This document shows positions 43,949-52,150 of a DNA stretch of 64,000 nucleotides, one piece after another; position 1 is the stretch's first letter; each line of letters begins with the position of its first letter. Source of the DNA: Actinacidiphila cocklensis (GTDB lineage Bacteria; Actinomycetota; Actinomycetes; Streptomycetales; Streptomycetaceae); contig NZ_CAJSLV010000045.1 of the NCBI RefSeq assembly GCF_907177275.1, forward strand, positions 1 through 64,000. Reading direction: 5' to 3'. The translations under genes were made by a program, and so were the position numbers. The notes beneath the pieces are model-generated. The model saw only the letters and a list, made by a program, of their open reading frames with translations. It had not been told where the DNA came from and did not search any database.

Positions 43949-45073
43949 TCAGCGCACGCGCTCCAGCGGCCGCTCGCTCACCGGTGTGGCGGAGTGCGCC
44001 GGATCGGCGGGGGCGCCGGACAGCAGTGCCCGGATGTCGCGTACGGCGGTGCGGCCCGCGCGGTTGGCGCCGATGGTGCTCGCGGACGGCCCGTAGCCGA
44101 CCAGGTGGATGCGCGGGTCCTTGAGCACCCGGGTGCCGTCCACCGCGATGCCGCCGCCGGGCTCGCGCAGCCGCAGCGGGGCGAGGTGGTCCAGGGCGGC
44201 CCGGAACCCGGTCGCCCACAAGATGACGTCGGCGTCCAGGGTGCGCCCGTCGTTCCAGGCCACGCCGTGCGGGGTGATCCGGTCGAACATGTCCTGCCGC
44301 CGCAGTATGCCGCGCGCCTCGGCCCGCTGCACGGCCTCGGTAGCGGCCAGTCCGGTCACGCTCACCACGCTCTGCGGCGGGAGCCCCTGCCTTACCCGCC
44401 GCTCGACCGTCGCGACCGCCTCGCGTCCCCACTCCTCGTTGAAGGGTCCGCTGCGGAACACCGGCGGGCGCCGGGTCACCCAGGTGGTCCGTGCCACCTC
44501 CGCCAGCTCCATCAGCAACTGCACCGCCGAGGTGCCGCCGCCCACCACGATCACGTGCCGGCCGGAGAATTCGGCGGCGCCGCGGTAGCCGGCGGTGTGC
44601 AACTGGCGGCCGAGGAAGGTCTCCTGGCCCGGGTAGTACGGCAGAAAGGGCCGGTCCCAGGTGCCGGTCGCGTTGATCAGCGCCCGCGCCGACCAGACGC
44701 CCGCGCCGGTCTCGACGCGCAGCCGCCCGCCGTCCCCCTCGCGCACCGCCGCCACGTCCACCGGGCGGTGCACCCGCAGGTCGAACTCGCGCTCGTAGCG
44801 GGCGAAGTAGTCGGCCACCACCTCGGCCGACGGCCGGTCGGGATCGGCGTCGCCCAACGGCATGCCGGGCAGTTCGTGCACCCGGTGCGCCTTGCCGTAG
44901 GTCAGCGACGGCCAGCGGTACTGCCAGGCGCCACCCGGGCCGGGGGAGTGGTCGAGCAGGGCGAAGCCGCTGTCGGGGGCCAGGCCCGCGCGGCGCAGGA
45001 AATACCCGGCCGACAGGCCCGCCTGACCCGCGCCGACGACGGCCACCTCGACCTCACGCACCGCATCGTTCAT
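43949..45073 (-). CDS. FAD/NADPH-dependent monooxygenase-like protein (CzcO/FMO group)
   Basis: This 374-residue flavoprotein has an N-terminal FAD site (VAVVGAGQAGLSAGYFLRRAG), a second nucleotide site (HVIVVGGGTSAVQLL) and the ATGFR motif near the end (ILWATGFRAALDHL). The fingerprint FxGxxxHxxxY is altered to FLGRQLHTAGY. It resembles the CzcO-type group, often annotated as putative flavoprotein in K+ transport, and the Baeyer-Villiger/FMO superfamily. The substrate is unknown. It reads in the same direction as lutABC but with a 130-bp gap. Confidence 0.9.
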   Translation of the reverse strand: MNDAVREVEVAVVGAGQAGLSAGYFLRRAGLAPDSGFALLDHSPGPGGAWQYRWPSLTYGKAHRVHELPGMPLGDADPDRPSAEVVADYFARYEREFDLRVHRPVDVAAVREGDGGRLRVETGAGVWSARALINATGTWDRPFLPYYPGQETFLGRQLHTAGYRGAAEFSGRHVIVVGGGTSAVQLLMELAEVARTTWVTRRPPVFRSGPFNEEWGREAVATVERRVRQGLPPQSVVSVTGLAATEAVQRAEARGILRRQDMFDRITPHGVAWNDGRTLDADVILWATGFRAALDHLAPLRLREPGGGIAVDGTRVLKDPRIHLVGYGPSASTIGANRAGRTAVRDIRALLSGAPADPAHSATPVSERPLERVR

Positions 45074-45152
45074 GCCTGTGCCAACCGCGGAGCAGGGGGA
45101 ATGCTTCCCCGCCCGCCGTCAGCCCGCGCTCACTGCCAGCCCGCGCCCGGCG

Positions 45153-45959
45153 TCAGCTGGTGCCCGCGGTCGGTGCCGGCTCCGCGGGCATCCGCGGCTC
45201 GCAGGCCCAGCGGCGCAGTCGCGCGACCCGCTCCGCCGCCTCCTCCAGCCGCCACTGCGGCAGGTCGCCGTCGGCCACCGCGCGCGCCGCCGCCGCATGG
45301 ATCGCGTCCCGCACGCCGGCGCCGCTGGACGGGCCGAGCCGTACGAGGTCCACGCCGGCGATCCAGGCCAGCACCGCGGCTCCCGGTACGCCCCAGCCGT
45401 CGACGATCGAGGGTGCGTCGAGCGTGTCACTCAGCACGACGCCGCCGTATCCCAGTTCGCCGCGCAACACGCCGGTGACCGCACGGGCGCTGAGCATCGC
45501 CGGCAACTGCTCGTCGTCCGGCACCGGGGTGTGCCCGGCGGTGATCGCCCGTACGCCCGCGGCGGCGCCCTCGGCGAACGGCCGCAGGCTGCCTCCTGCG
45601 GTGAAGGGGCCGAGTGCGGCGGCCACGCCGTGCATCTGGAGGTCGGTGACGAAGACGCGGGTCTCGTCGGCGCGGAGTCCTGGGCGGACGGCCAGATGGA
45701 GGTTCGCGCCCGCCGCGACGAGGCCGGCCGCCGCGGCGTTGCCGCCGCCGTCCGCGTGGTGCCGTGCCGGGGCGCCGGGGTGCCCGGTGAGCGCGTCGGG
45801 CAGCGTGGCCCGCAGCGCGTCGGCCGTCGCCCGTGCCTCGACGGCTGCGCCTGGCGTGCCGTTCTCCAGGCCGCGCAGAACCCACTCGGGGAGGCGGCCG
45901 TGGCGGCCGCGTACGGTGGGCAGCAGGCAGGAGTCGACCAGTGCGGTGAGCCGGCGCAT
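45153..45959 (-). CDS. Condensed GH3-like protein, probable pseudo-hexosaminidase
   Basis: The product is only 268 residues; NagZ-type GH3 N-acetylglucosaminidases are 340-600. The order of GH3 landmarks is kept: LPTVRGRHGRLPEWVLRGLENGTPG at the start, then AGVRAITAGHTPVPDDEQLPAMLS, LRGELGYGGVVLSDTLDAPSI containing the nucleophile Asp, and GAAVLAWIAGVDLVRLG. But the substrate-binding DEEGG segment and the KHFPGHG acid/base loop are missing; the latter position reads VAAALGPFTAGG. It is either a non-catalytic relative or a gene reduced by in-frame deletions. ATG 45959 has GGAGG ten bases upstream. A DasR-like site lies 46 bases before the start. Confidence 0.75.
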   Translation of the reverse strand: MRRLTALVDSCLLPTVRGRHGRLPEWVLRGLENGTPGAAVEARATADALRATLPDALTGHPGAPARHHADGGGNAAAAGLVAAGANLHLAVRPGLRADETRVFVTDLQMHGVAAALGPFTAGGSLRPFAEGAAAGVRAITAGHTPVPDDEQLPAMLSARAVTGVLRGELGYGGVVLSDTLDAPSIVDGWGVPGAAVLAWIAGVDLVRLGPSSGAGVRDAIHAAAARAVADGDLPQWRLEEAAERVARLRRWACEPRMPAEPAPTAGTS

Positions 45960-46004
45960 GACGTTCACCCCCTCCGGGATGCGGCCAGAGCGGACGCGTC
46001 GCTG

Positions 46005-46020
46005 AATGGTACAGACCAAT
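46005..46020. promoter_or_regulatory. DasR-responsive-element-like site
   Basis: AATGGTACAGACCAAT reads ATTGGTCTGTACCATT on the GH3 strand. The TGGTCTnnACCA core of the DasR (GlcNAc repressor) consensus ACTGGTCTAGACCACT is fully matched, 12 of 16 overall. It lies 46 bases upstream of the GH3-like start, a normal operator position. Confidence 0.65.
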
Positions 46021-46345
46021 CGCCTCCGGCGGCAATGACCGCACTTCCCGTCCCGGGTCGGTCCTGGAGACTGCCACTTGCGGTGGCGCTGCGTGCTTCC
46101 CGCCGTCGTGGCTCGGCTCGCGGTTCCGCCCCCAGAGCTTCGCCTGGAGGTACCCCCAGCGCCCCCGGGCGACGGCCCCTTGCGGCGGGCGGGCACCCTT
46201 CGGTGGGTCATGGCTGCGCGGGGCCGACCGCAGATCAGGTGCGGCACCGCGCCCCTGAAAGACGCTCACCCTCTCCGCAGAGGGCAACCCCCGCCACGCG
46301 GCTGGGGGGAGCAGGGGCCTGGGTGCCCGGGGGGAGAATGGGGGT
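46021..46345. other. Noncoding stretch, possible dispersed intergenic element
   Basis: No gene is visible between the DasR-like site and the YjbQ gene. The stretch contains GCACCGCGCCCCTGAAAGA near 46242, which resembles common Streptomyces intergenic repeats, and several short GC inverted repeats. GAGAATGGGGGT directly before ATG 46346 is the leaderless promoter of the next gene. Confidence 0.45.
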
Positions 46346-46768
46346 ATGGCTGATCGCTATCGTTCGCGCGTCATCGACGTCTCCACCGGCTCGGCGGAGA
46401 ACGTGTACGACCTCACCGCGGAGTGCGCGGACTTCCTCAGGGAGGCGGCCGCCGGCGGCGACGGCCTGCTCAACGTCTTCGTGCCGCACGCCACCGCGGG
46501 CGTGGCCGTCATCGAGACGGGCGCGGGCAGCGACGACGACCTGCTGGCCGCCCTGCGGGAGTTGCTGCCCGCCGACGAACGGTGGCGGCACCGGCACGGC
46601 AGCCCGGGGCACGGCCGCGACCACGTCCTGCCGGCGCTCGTGCCGCCGCACGCCACGCTGCCCGTCGTCCACGGCAGGCTGGAGCTGGGCACCTGGCAGT
46701 CCGTGGTGCTGGTGGACACCAACCGCGACAACCCCCGCCGCCAGGTGCGGCTCAGCTTCCTCGGCTGA
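46346..46768 (+). CDS. YjbQ/UPF0047-family protein
   Basis: The 140-residue single-domain protein has the UPF0047 motifs: LNVFVPHATAGVAVIETG, the HGHGRDH-like segment (SPGHGRDHVLPALV) and LGTWQSVVLVDTNRDNPRRQV. Members bind metal through these histidines and some have thiamine-phosphate synthase side activity; the true role is unsettled. ATG 46346 follows GAGAAT by six bases, so it is probably leaderless. It converges with the DNA ligase gene, 11 bases apart. Confidence 0.92.
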   Translation: MADRYRSRVIDVSTGSAENVYDLTAECADFLREAAAGGDGLLNVFVPHATAGVAVIETGAGSDDDLLAALRELLPADERWRHRHGSPGHGRDHVLPALVPPHATLPVVHGRLELGTWQSVVLVDTNRDNPRRQVRLSFLG

Positions 46769-46779
46769 CAGCCGGCCCG

Positions 46780-47850
46780 TCAGCTCCGCTCCGCCGACAG
46801 GAAGTCCGCCAGGTCGTAGCCGACCGGCTCCTCCAGTTGCGCGTACGTGCACTGCCCGGGTTCCCGGTCCGGCCGCCACCGGCGGAACTGCGCGGTGTGG
46901 CGGAAGCGGTCGCCCTGCATGTGGTCGTAGGCGACCTCCAGGACCCGCTCGGGGCGCAGCGGCAGCCAGGACAGATCCTTCTTGCCGGTCCACCGGCTGG
47001 GGCCGCCCGGGAGCCGTCCCGAGGCCTGTGCCTCCTCGCTGGCCCACTCCTGCCAGGGGTGGCCGGCCACCGAGTCCATCCGCAGCGGGGCCAGCTCCTC
47101 CATCAGCTCGGCGCGGCGCCGCATCGGGAAGGAGGCGCAGACGCCGACGTGCTGGAGGCGCCCCTCGCCGTCGTAGAGGCCGAGCAGCAGGGAGCCGACC
47201 ACCGGCCCGCTCTTGTGCACGCGCAGGCCCGCGACGACGCAGTCGGCGGTGCGCTCGTGCTTGACCTTCACCAGCACGCGCTCGCCCGGCCGGTAGCCCA
47301 GGTCCGGCGGTTTGGCGACGACCCCGTCGAGCCCGGCGCCCTCGAAGCGGTCGAACCAGTCCGCCGCGAGCGCCGCGTCGTCCGTGGCGGGGGCGATGTA
47401 CACCGGCGCCGACGCGTCCCGCAGCGCCTCGGTCAGCGCCGCCCTGCGGTCCCGCTGCGGCGCCGCCATCAGCGACCTGTCGCCGAGCGCGAGCAGGTCG
47501 AAGGCGACGAAGCTCGCCGGCGTCACCGCCGCCAGATGGCGTACCCGCGAGTCGGCCGGGTGGATGCGTTCCAGCAGAGCGTCGAAGTCCAGCCGCCCGT
47601 CCCGCGCGATGACGATCTCGCCGTCGACCACGCAGCGCGGCGGCAGGCGGGTGCGCAGCGCCTCCACCACCTCGGGGAAGTAGCGGGTGAGCGGCTTGGT
47701 GGAGCGGCTGCCCAGCTCGATCTCGTCGCCGTCGCGGAAGACGATCGCGCGAAAGCCGTCCCACTTGGCCTCGTACTGCATGCCGGCCGGGATGGCCTTC
47801 GCGGCCTTGGCCAGCATCGGCTGCACTGGGGGCATCACCGGCAAGTCCAT
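46780..47850 (-). CDS. ATP-dependent DNA ligase (LigC/LigD ligase-domain type)
   Basis: The 356-residue ligase has the nucleotidyl-transferase motif I EAKWDGFRA (Lys29 forms the lysyl-AMP), VVDGEIV (motif III), FDLLAL, DGVVAKPPDLGY (motif IV) and VKVKHERTADCVV (motif V). An OB-fold domain follows. It lacks polymerase and nuclease domains. With the divergent LigD-type polymerase it forms a split version of the bacterial end-joining LigD; Ku is not in the window. ATG 47850 with GGAGC just before it is a weak start, probably leaderless. Confidence 0.94.
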   Translation of the reverse strand: MDLPVMPPVQPMLAKAAKAIPAGMQYEAKWDGFRAIVFRDGDEIELGSRSTKPLTRYFPEVVEALRTRLPPRCVVDGEIVIARDGRLDFDALLERIHPADSRVRHLAAVTPASFVAFDLLALGDRSLMAAPQRDRRAALTEALRDASAPVYIAPATDDAALAADWFDRFEGAGLDGVVAKPPDLGYRPGERVLVKVKHERTADCVVAGLRVHKSGPVVGSLLLGLYDGEGRLQHVGVCASFPMRRRAELMEELAPLRMDSVAGHPWQEWASEEAQASGRLPGGPSRWTGKKDLSWLPLRPERVLEVAYDHMQGDRFRHTAQFRRWRPDREPGQCTYAQLEEPVGYDLADFLSAERS

Positions 47851-47916
47851 GCTCCGATTGTGCGCGCCCGCCGCGCACAGGGCGCGCGGGCGGAGCGTCC
47901 GGCCTAGCGTGGGGTC

Positions 47917-48933
47917 ATGGCAGAGACGCTGGAGCTGACCGTCGGCGAACGCACCGTGAAGGTGTCGCATCCTGACAAGGTCTACTTCCCGCGGCGCGGC
48001 CTGACCAAGGCCGACCTGGTGCGCTACTACCTGAGCGTCGGCGACGGAATCCTGCGGGCGCTCAGGGACCGGCCCACCACGCTGGAGCGCTACATCAGCG
48101 GGGTGGAGGGCGACTCGTTCTTCCAGAAGCGCGCGCCGAAGAACCTGCCCGACTGGATCCCGACCGGCCGCATCTCCTTCCCCAGCGGCCGCTACGCCGA
48201 CGAGATCTGCCCGACGGAGACCGCGGCCGTGCTGTGGGCGGCCAACCTCGGCACCTTCACCTTCCACCCCTGGCCGGTCCGCCGCGGCGACACCGAGCAC
48301 CCCGACGAGCTGCGGATCGACCTCGACCCGCAGCCCGGTACCGACTTCTCCGACGCGGTGCGCGCCGCGCAGGAGTTGCGCGACGTCCTGGACGGGCTCG
48401 GCCTGACCGGCTGGCCGAAGACCTCGGGCGGCCGGGGCCTGCACGTCTTCGTGCCGATCGCGCCCGAGTGGACCTTCACCCAGGTGCGGCGCTCGGCCAT
48501 CGCGGTGGCGCGCGAGCTGGAGCGGCGCGCGCCGGAGCGGATCACCACGGCCTGGTGGAAGGAGGAGCGCGGCGAGAAGATCTTCGTGGACTACAACCAG
48601 ACCGCCCGCGACCGTACGATCGCCAGCGCCTATTCCGTACGCCCCTTCCCGCACGCGCCAGTCTCGGCCCCGCTGCGCTGGGAGGAGCTGACCGAGGTGG
48701 CGCCCGCGGACTTCGACCTGGTCACCATGCCCGAGCGGTACGCCGAAGTGGGCGACCTGCACGCCGATATGGACGAGCACGCCTTCCGGCTCGACGCGGC
48801 GCTCGACCTGGCCGACCGGGACGAGAGCGAGCACGGCCTCGGCGACCTGCCGTACCCGCCGGAGCACCCGAAGATGAAGGGTGAGCCGAAGCGGGTCCAG
48901 CCGAGCCGGGCCAGGAAGACCGGAGAGGACTGA
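47917..48933 (+). CDS. LigD-type DNA polymerase/primase (PolDom)
   Basis: The 338-residue archaeo-eukaryotic primase-like polymerase has catalytic acids in RIDLDPQ (Asp135, Asp137), KTSGGRGLHVFVPI with the catalytic His, and FVDYNQTARDRTIASAYSVRP. It adds nucleotides, preferably ribonucleotides, at breaks during non-homologous end joining. ATG 47917 lies seven bases after TAGCGT, giving a leaderless start. A 66-bp divergent promoter region is shared with the ligase gene, so both are likely co-expressed. Confidence 0.95.
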   Translation: MAETLELTVGERTVKVSHPDKVYFPRRGLTKADLVRYYLSVGDGILRALRDRPTTLERYISGVEGDSFFQKRAPKNLPDWIPTGRISFPSGRYADEICPTETAAVLWAANLGTFTFHPWPVRRGDTEHPDELRIDLDPQPGTDFSDAVRAAQELRDVLDGLGLTGWPKTSGGRGLHVFVPIAPEWTFTQVRRSAIAVARELERRAPERITTAWWKEERGEKIFVDYNQTARDRTIASAYSVRPFPHAPVSAPLRWEELTEVAPADFDLVTMPERYAEVGDLHADMDEHAFRLDAALDLADRDESEHGLGDLPYPPEHPKMKGEPKRVQPSRARKTGED

Positions 48934-48945
48934 GCCGGGCAGGGC

Positions 48946-50835
48946 TCAGTCGAAGGTCTCGACGTACTCCTGCGGCGGTCCGAGCTCTGGGCGGTCGCGC
49001 AACTCGATCCGGTCGCCGAAGCGTTCGAGCTCCAGCACCGTCACCGTGTTGCGGCCCGCGGCCAGCAGCGGCGCGGGCACGTAGAGGGTGGTCTGCGGGC
49101 CGACCTCCCAGTGGCGGCCGAGCAGTGTCCCGTTGACCCAGACGAAGCCCTTGCCGAAGCCCGGCAGGGCCAGGAAGGTGTCGGCCGGGGTGCCGACGTC
49201 GAGGCGGGCGGTCGCGAAGCCGCAGCCACCCGCGGGCGGCGCCACTCCGGGGGCGCGTTCGACCTCGGCCTGCGGCCATTCGTCCAGCGGCAGCCCGTGC
49301 ACCGACCAGCCGTGCACCAGGCGCGGCCCGATCCGCACCCCGCCCAGGATGCCCTTGCCCTGGCCGAGCAGCGGGCCGTAGTTGATCCTGCCCTGGTTCT
49401 CCACCAGCAGGTCGAGCGCGATCCTCCGCCCGGTGCCGGTCAGCGGCAGGGCGCCGGACTCCCGGTCGAGCACGCCGAGCGGTACACCGTCGGCGAAGAC
49501 CTGGGCGCGGTCGTGCAGCCCGTGCACGGTCAGCTCGTGCGTGCCGGCGGGCACCAGCGGGTGGGCGCGGTAGAGCACCAGCCCCGACGCCTGGCCCAGT
49601 TCCTCGAAGCTCGGCGGGTGCGGCCAGTCCGTGGCCGGTGCCAGCGCGGTCAGCCCTTCGAGGAGGCCCGCGCCCGGCACCGGCAGCAGCGTACGAGGCG
49701 TCAGCATCGGCGGGTCGGGCGGCAGCGGCCGGGGATCGGCGCCGGTCGCGGCGAGCAGCAGCTCGCGGAAGCGGTGGAACTTCGGGCGCAGGGCGCCGTT
49801 CTCGGCGACCGGGGCGTCGGAGTCGTAGCTGGTCACGGTCGGCTGGAGCCGTACGCCGTCGTGGTTGGCGCCGGAGCCGAGGCCGACGTTGGTGCCGCCG
49901 TGCGCCATGTAGACGCTCACCGAGCCGCCGGCGTCCAGGATGCCGGCGAGGGCGGCTGCCGCGCTGTCCACCGACCGTACGTGGTGCGGCTCGCCCCAGT
50001 GGTCGAACCAGCCGTTCCAGAACTCGGCGCACAGGAACGGCTCCCCGGCCCGCCGCGCCCGCAGCAGCGCGGCGGCCGCCGCCGGCTCTGAGCCGAAGGT
50101 GGCCGTGGCAAGGGTGCCCGGCAGGCTGCCGCCGTCCTGCATCAGCTCGGTCGGCCCGTCGGCGGTGTAGAGCAGCTCGCCGACGCCCCGGCCGGTCAGC
50201 GCGTCGCGCAACCACTCCAGGTAGCCGCGGTCGTCGCCGTAGCTGCCGTACTCGTTCTCGACCTGCACCGCGACCACCGGCCCGCCGTACGCCGCCTGCG
50301 CGGCGGTGATCCGCGGCATCAGGATGTCGAGCCAGCGGGCCACCTCGTCGAGGTAGGGGCGGTACGACGAGCGCGGCCGCATCCCGGGCATCCCGGTCAG
50401 CCAGGCGGGCAGCCCGCCGTTGTCCCACTCCGCGCAGATGTAGGGACCCGGCCGGACGATCACGTCGAGGCCCGCGTCCTGGGCGAGGTCGAAGAAGCGC
50501 CCGAGGTCGCGGCCGCCGTCGAAGCGGACCTGCCCGCGGTGCGGCTCGTGGACATTCCACGCGACGTAGGTGTCCACGGTGTTCAGGCCCATCGCCGCGA
50601 GCCGCCCCAGGCGGTCCGCCCACTGCGCCGGATGGACCCGGAAGTAGTGCAGCGACCCGGCCAGGACACGGTGCGGGCGGCCGCCGCGCAGCAGTTCGCC
50701 CTGCGGGTACGACAGCAGGGCCGGCGCCGAAGGCTGCGCAATGTGCCGCGGATCCGTCCCCGGCTCGGACGGCGCCACGCCCATGGCCACGCCGCGGAAG
50801 GACACCGAGACCTGCTCGCCGGCTGACGGCTCCAC
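48946..50835 (-). CDS. Beta-galactosidase, GH35
   Basis: The 629-residue enzyme has an (alpha/beta)8 catalytic domain with LAGSLHYFRVHPAQWADRL near the start, acid/base Glu195 (VQVENEYGSYG) and nucleophile Glu271 (LCAEFWNGWFDHWG). Beta-sandwich domains with GKGFVWVNG near the C-terminus follow. It removes terminal beta-galactosyl residues; there is no signal peptide, so it acts on imported sugars. GTG 50835 has GGAGG eight bases upstream, which decides the start over the longer ATG 50916 frame that would include the promoter. No transport genes adjoin. Confidence 0.94.
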   Translation of the reverse strand: MEPSAGEQVSVSFRGVAMGVAPSEPGTDPRHIAQPSAPALLSYPQGELLRGGRPHRVLAGSLHYFRVHPAQWADRLGRLAAMGLNTVDTYVAWNVHEPHRGQVRFDGGRDLGRFFDLAQDAGLDVIVRPGPYICAEWDNGGLPAWLTGMPGMRPRSSYRPYLDEVARWLDILMPRITAAQAAYGGPVVAVQVENEYGSYGDDRGYLEWLRDALTGRGVGELLYTADGPTELMQDGGSLPGTLATATFGSEPAAAAALLRARRAGEPFLCAEFWNGWFDHWGEPHHVRSVDSAAAALAGILDAGGSVSVYMAHGGTNVGLGSGANHDGVRLQPTVTSYDSDAPVAENGALRPKFHRFRELLLAATGADPRPLPPDPPMLTPRTLLPVPGAGLLEGLTALAPATDWPHPPSFEELGQASGLVLYRAHPLVPAGTHELTVHGLHDRAQVFADGVPLGVLDRESGALPLTGTGRRIALDLLVENQGRINYGPLLGQGKGILGGVRIGPRLVHGWSVHGLPLDEWPQAEVERAPGVAPPAGGCGFATARLDVGTPADTFLALPGFGKGFVWVNGTLLGRHWEVGPQTTLYVPAPLLAAGRNTVTVLELERFGDRIELRDRPELGPPQEYVETFD

Positions 50836-50901
50836 TCCCACGACCTCCCGCTCGCCCCACCCCACGCCTCCGCGCGGCCTGGTGGAACTCTGGCAGAGAG
50901 A

Positions 50902-50932
50902 TGTTATCGATGCCAAGAGCCTTCTGTCGCAA
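50902..50932 (-). promoter_or_regulatory. GH35 promoter with LacI-like half palindrome
   Basis: On the reverse strand, TTGCGA (50932-50927) and GATAAC (50908-50903) are a -35/-10 pair with an 18-bp spacer. TGTTATCGATGCCA (50902-50915) across the -10 is an imperfect ATCGAT-centred palindrome of the kind bound by LacI-family sugar repressors. Confidence 0.5.
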
Positions 50933-50943
50933 TATGGCCTGGT

Positions 50944-50957
50944 GATGAGATCTCATC
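50944..50957. promoter_or_regulatory. Perfect 14-bp palindrome
   Basis: GATGAGATCTCATC is perfectly self-complementary. It lies upstream of the GH35 promoter and 131 bases before the AraC/DJ-1 regulator gene, and may be the site of either control system. Confidence 0.45.
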
Positions 50958-51087
50958 TGCTCGGTGTATGCGATCGGTATCACCTGCCGAGCGCCGTGTG
51001 CGACCCGCCCGGCCACGGCAGCAGAGTGGCGGGAATCGTCATAAGCCTGTCCTTGCCGCCATCACGCGCCGCGCCGACGATGAACGC

Positions 51088-52098
51088 ATGACCAGCCGAC
51101 GAATCGTCTTCGCCGTCTTCCCTGGCTTCCAGCTGCTCGACCTCGCAGGCCCCAACGAGGTCTTCGTGCAGGCCGCACGCGTGACGGCGCGGGCGGGGAA
51201 GGGGACCGACGTCGTCATCGACACGGTGGCCGCGACGCCCGGTCCCGTGGTCAGCAGCGGTGGCCTCGCGGTCTCCCCGACCCTGACGACCGGTGAGGTC
51301 ACAGGACCGGTGGACACCCTCGTCGCCGTCGGCGGCGGGGGCGTCCACCAGGCGTGCCAGGACGCCGCGTTCGTGGACTGGTTCGCCCGCACGTCCCGCC
51401 GGGCGCGCCGCACCGCCTCGGTGTGCAGCGGCACCTTCCTGCTCGGCGCGGCCGGACTGCTCGACGGGCGGCGGGTGGTCACCCACTGGTCGAAGTGCGA
51501 GCGGCTGGCCGCCCTCTATCCCGGAGTCGCCGTCGACCGCGACCCGATCTTCGTCCGCGACGGCGACCTGTGGACGTCGGCGGGTGTCACCGCCGGAATA
51601 GACCTCGCCCTCGCCATGGTCGAGGCGGACGACGGCCCCGAGGTGTCCAGGGCCGTCGCCAGGCAACTGGTGATGTTCGTCCAGCGCCCCGGCGGCCAGG
51701 CGCAGTTCAGCGCACAGCTGGCAGCCCAGCGGCCCGAGCGGCAGTCGCTGCGCGACGTCCTCGACTGGATCGCCGACCACCTGGCCGGCGACCTCAGCGT
51801 GCCGGCGCTCGCGGCCAGGGCCGGTATGAGCGAGCGCCACTTCACCCGGGTCTTCCGCGCCGAGACCGGCCGCACCCCGGGCGCGTACGTCGAGAGCGCC
51901 CGGGTGGAGGCCGCCCGCCGGCTGCTGGAGTCCACCGCCACCACCGTGGAGGCGGTGGCCCGCGCCTGCGGCTACGGCACCCGCGAGACCCTGCAGCGCA
52001 GCTTCAAGCGAGCCGTGCAGGTCACGCCGGGGGAGTACCGCAGGCGTTTCGCGCCGCACTCCGCCCTGCTCTCCGCCCCGCCCGCCGCCGCGCGCTGA
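51088..52098 (+). CDS. GlxA-type AraC regulator with DJ-1/PfpI domain
   Basis: The 336-residue protein has an N-terminal class I glutamine-amidotransferase-like (DJ-1/PfpI) domain with the nucleophile-elbow Cys113 (SVCSGTFLLG). An AraC double HTH follows at the C-terminus (LSVPALAARAGMSERHFTRVFRAETGRTPGAYV, then AVARACGYGTRETLQRSFKRAVQVTPGEYRRRF). Members sense small molecules through the first domain and activate neighbours. A free-standing DJ-1/PfpI gene follows 52 bases later on the same strand and is the likely target and partner. Confidence 0.94.
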   Translation: MTSRRIVFAVFPGFQLLDLAGPNEVFVQAARVTARAGKGTDVVIDTVAATPGPVVSSGGLAVSPTLTTGEVTGPVDTLVAVGGGGVHQACQDAAFVDWFARTSRRARRTASVCSGTFLLGAAGLLDGRRVVTHWSKCERLAALYPGVAVDRDPIFVRDGDLWTSAGVTAGIDLALAMVEADDGPEVSRAVARQLVMFVQRPGGQAQFSAQLAAQRPERQSLRDVLDWIADHLAGDLSVPALAARAGMSERHFTRVFRAETGRTPGAYVESARVEAARRLLESTATTVEAVARACGYGTRETLQRSFKRAVQVTPGEYRRRFAPHSALLSAPPAAAR

Positions 52099-52150
52099 GC
52101 CGGCGCGTCACGTATCCCGGCCGGGTGCCCGGCCAGAAAGGCCCACCGCC

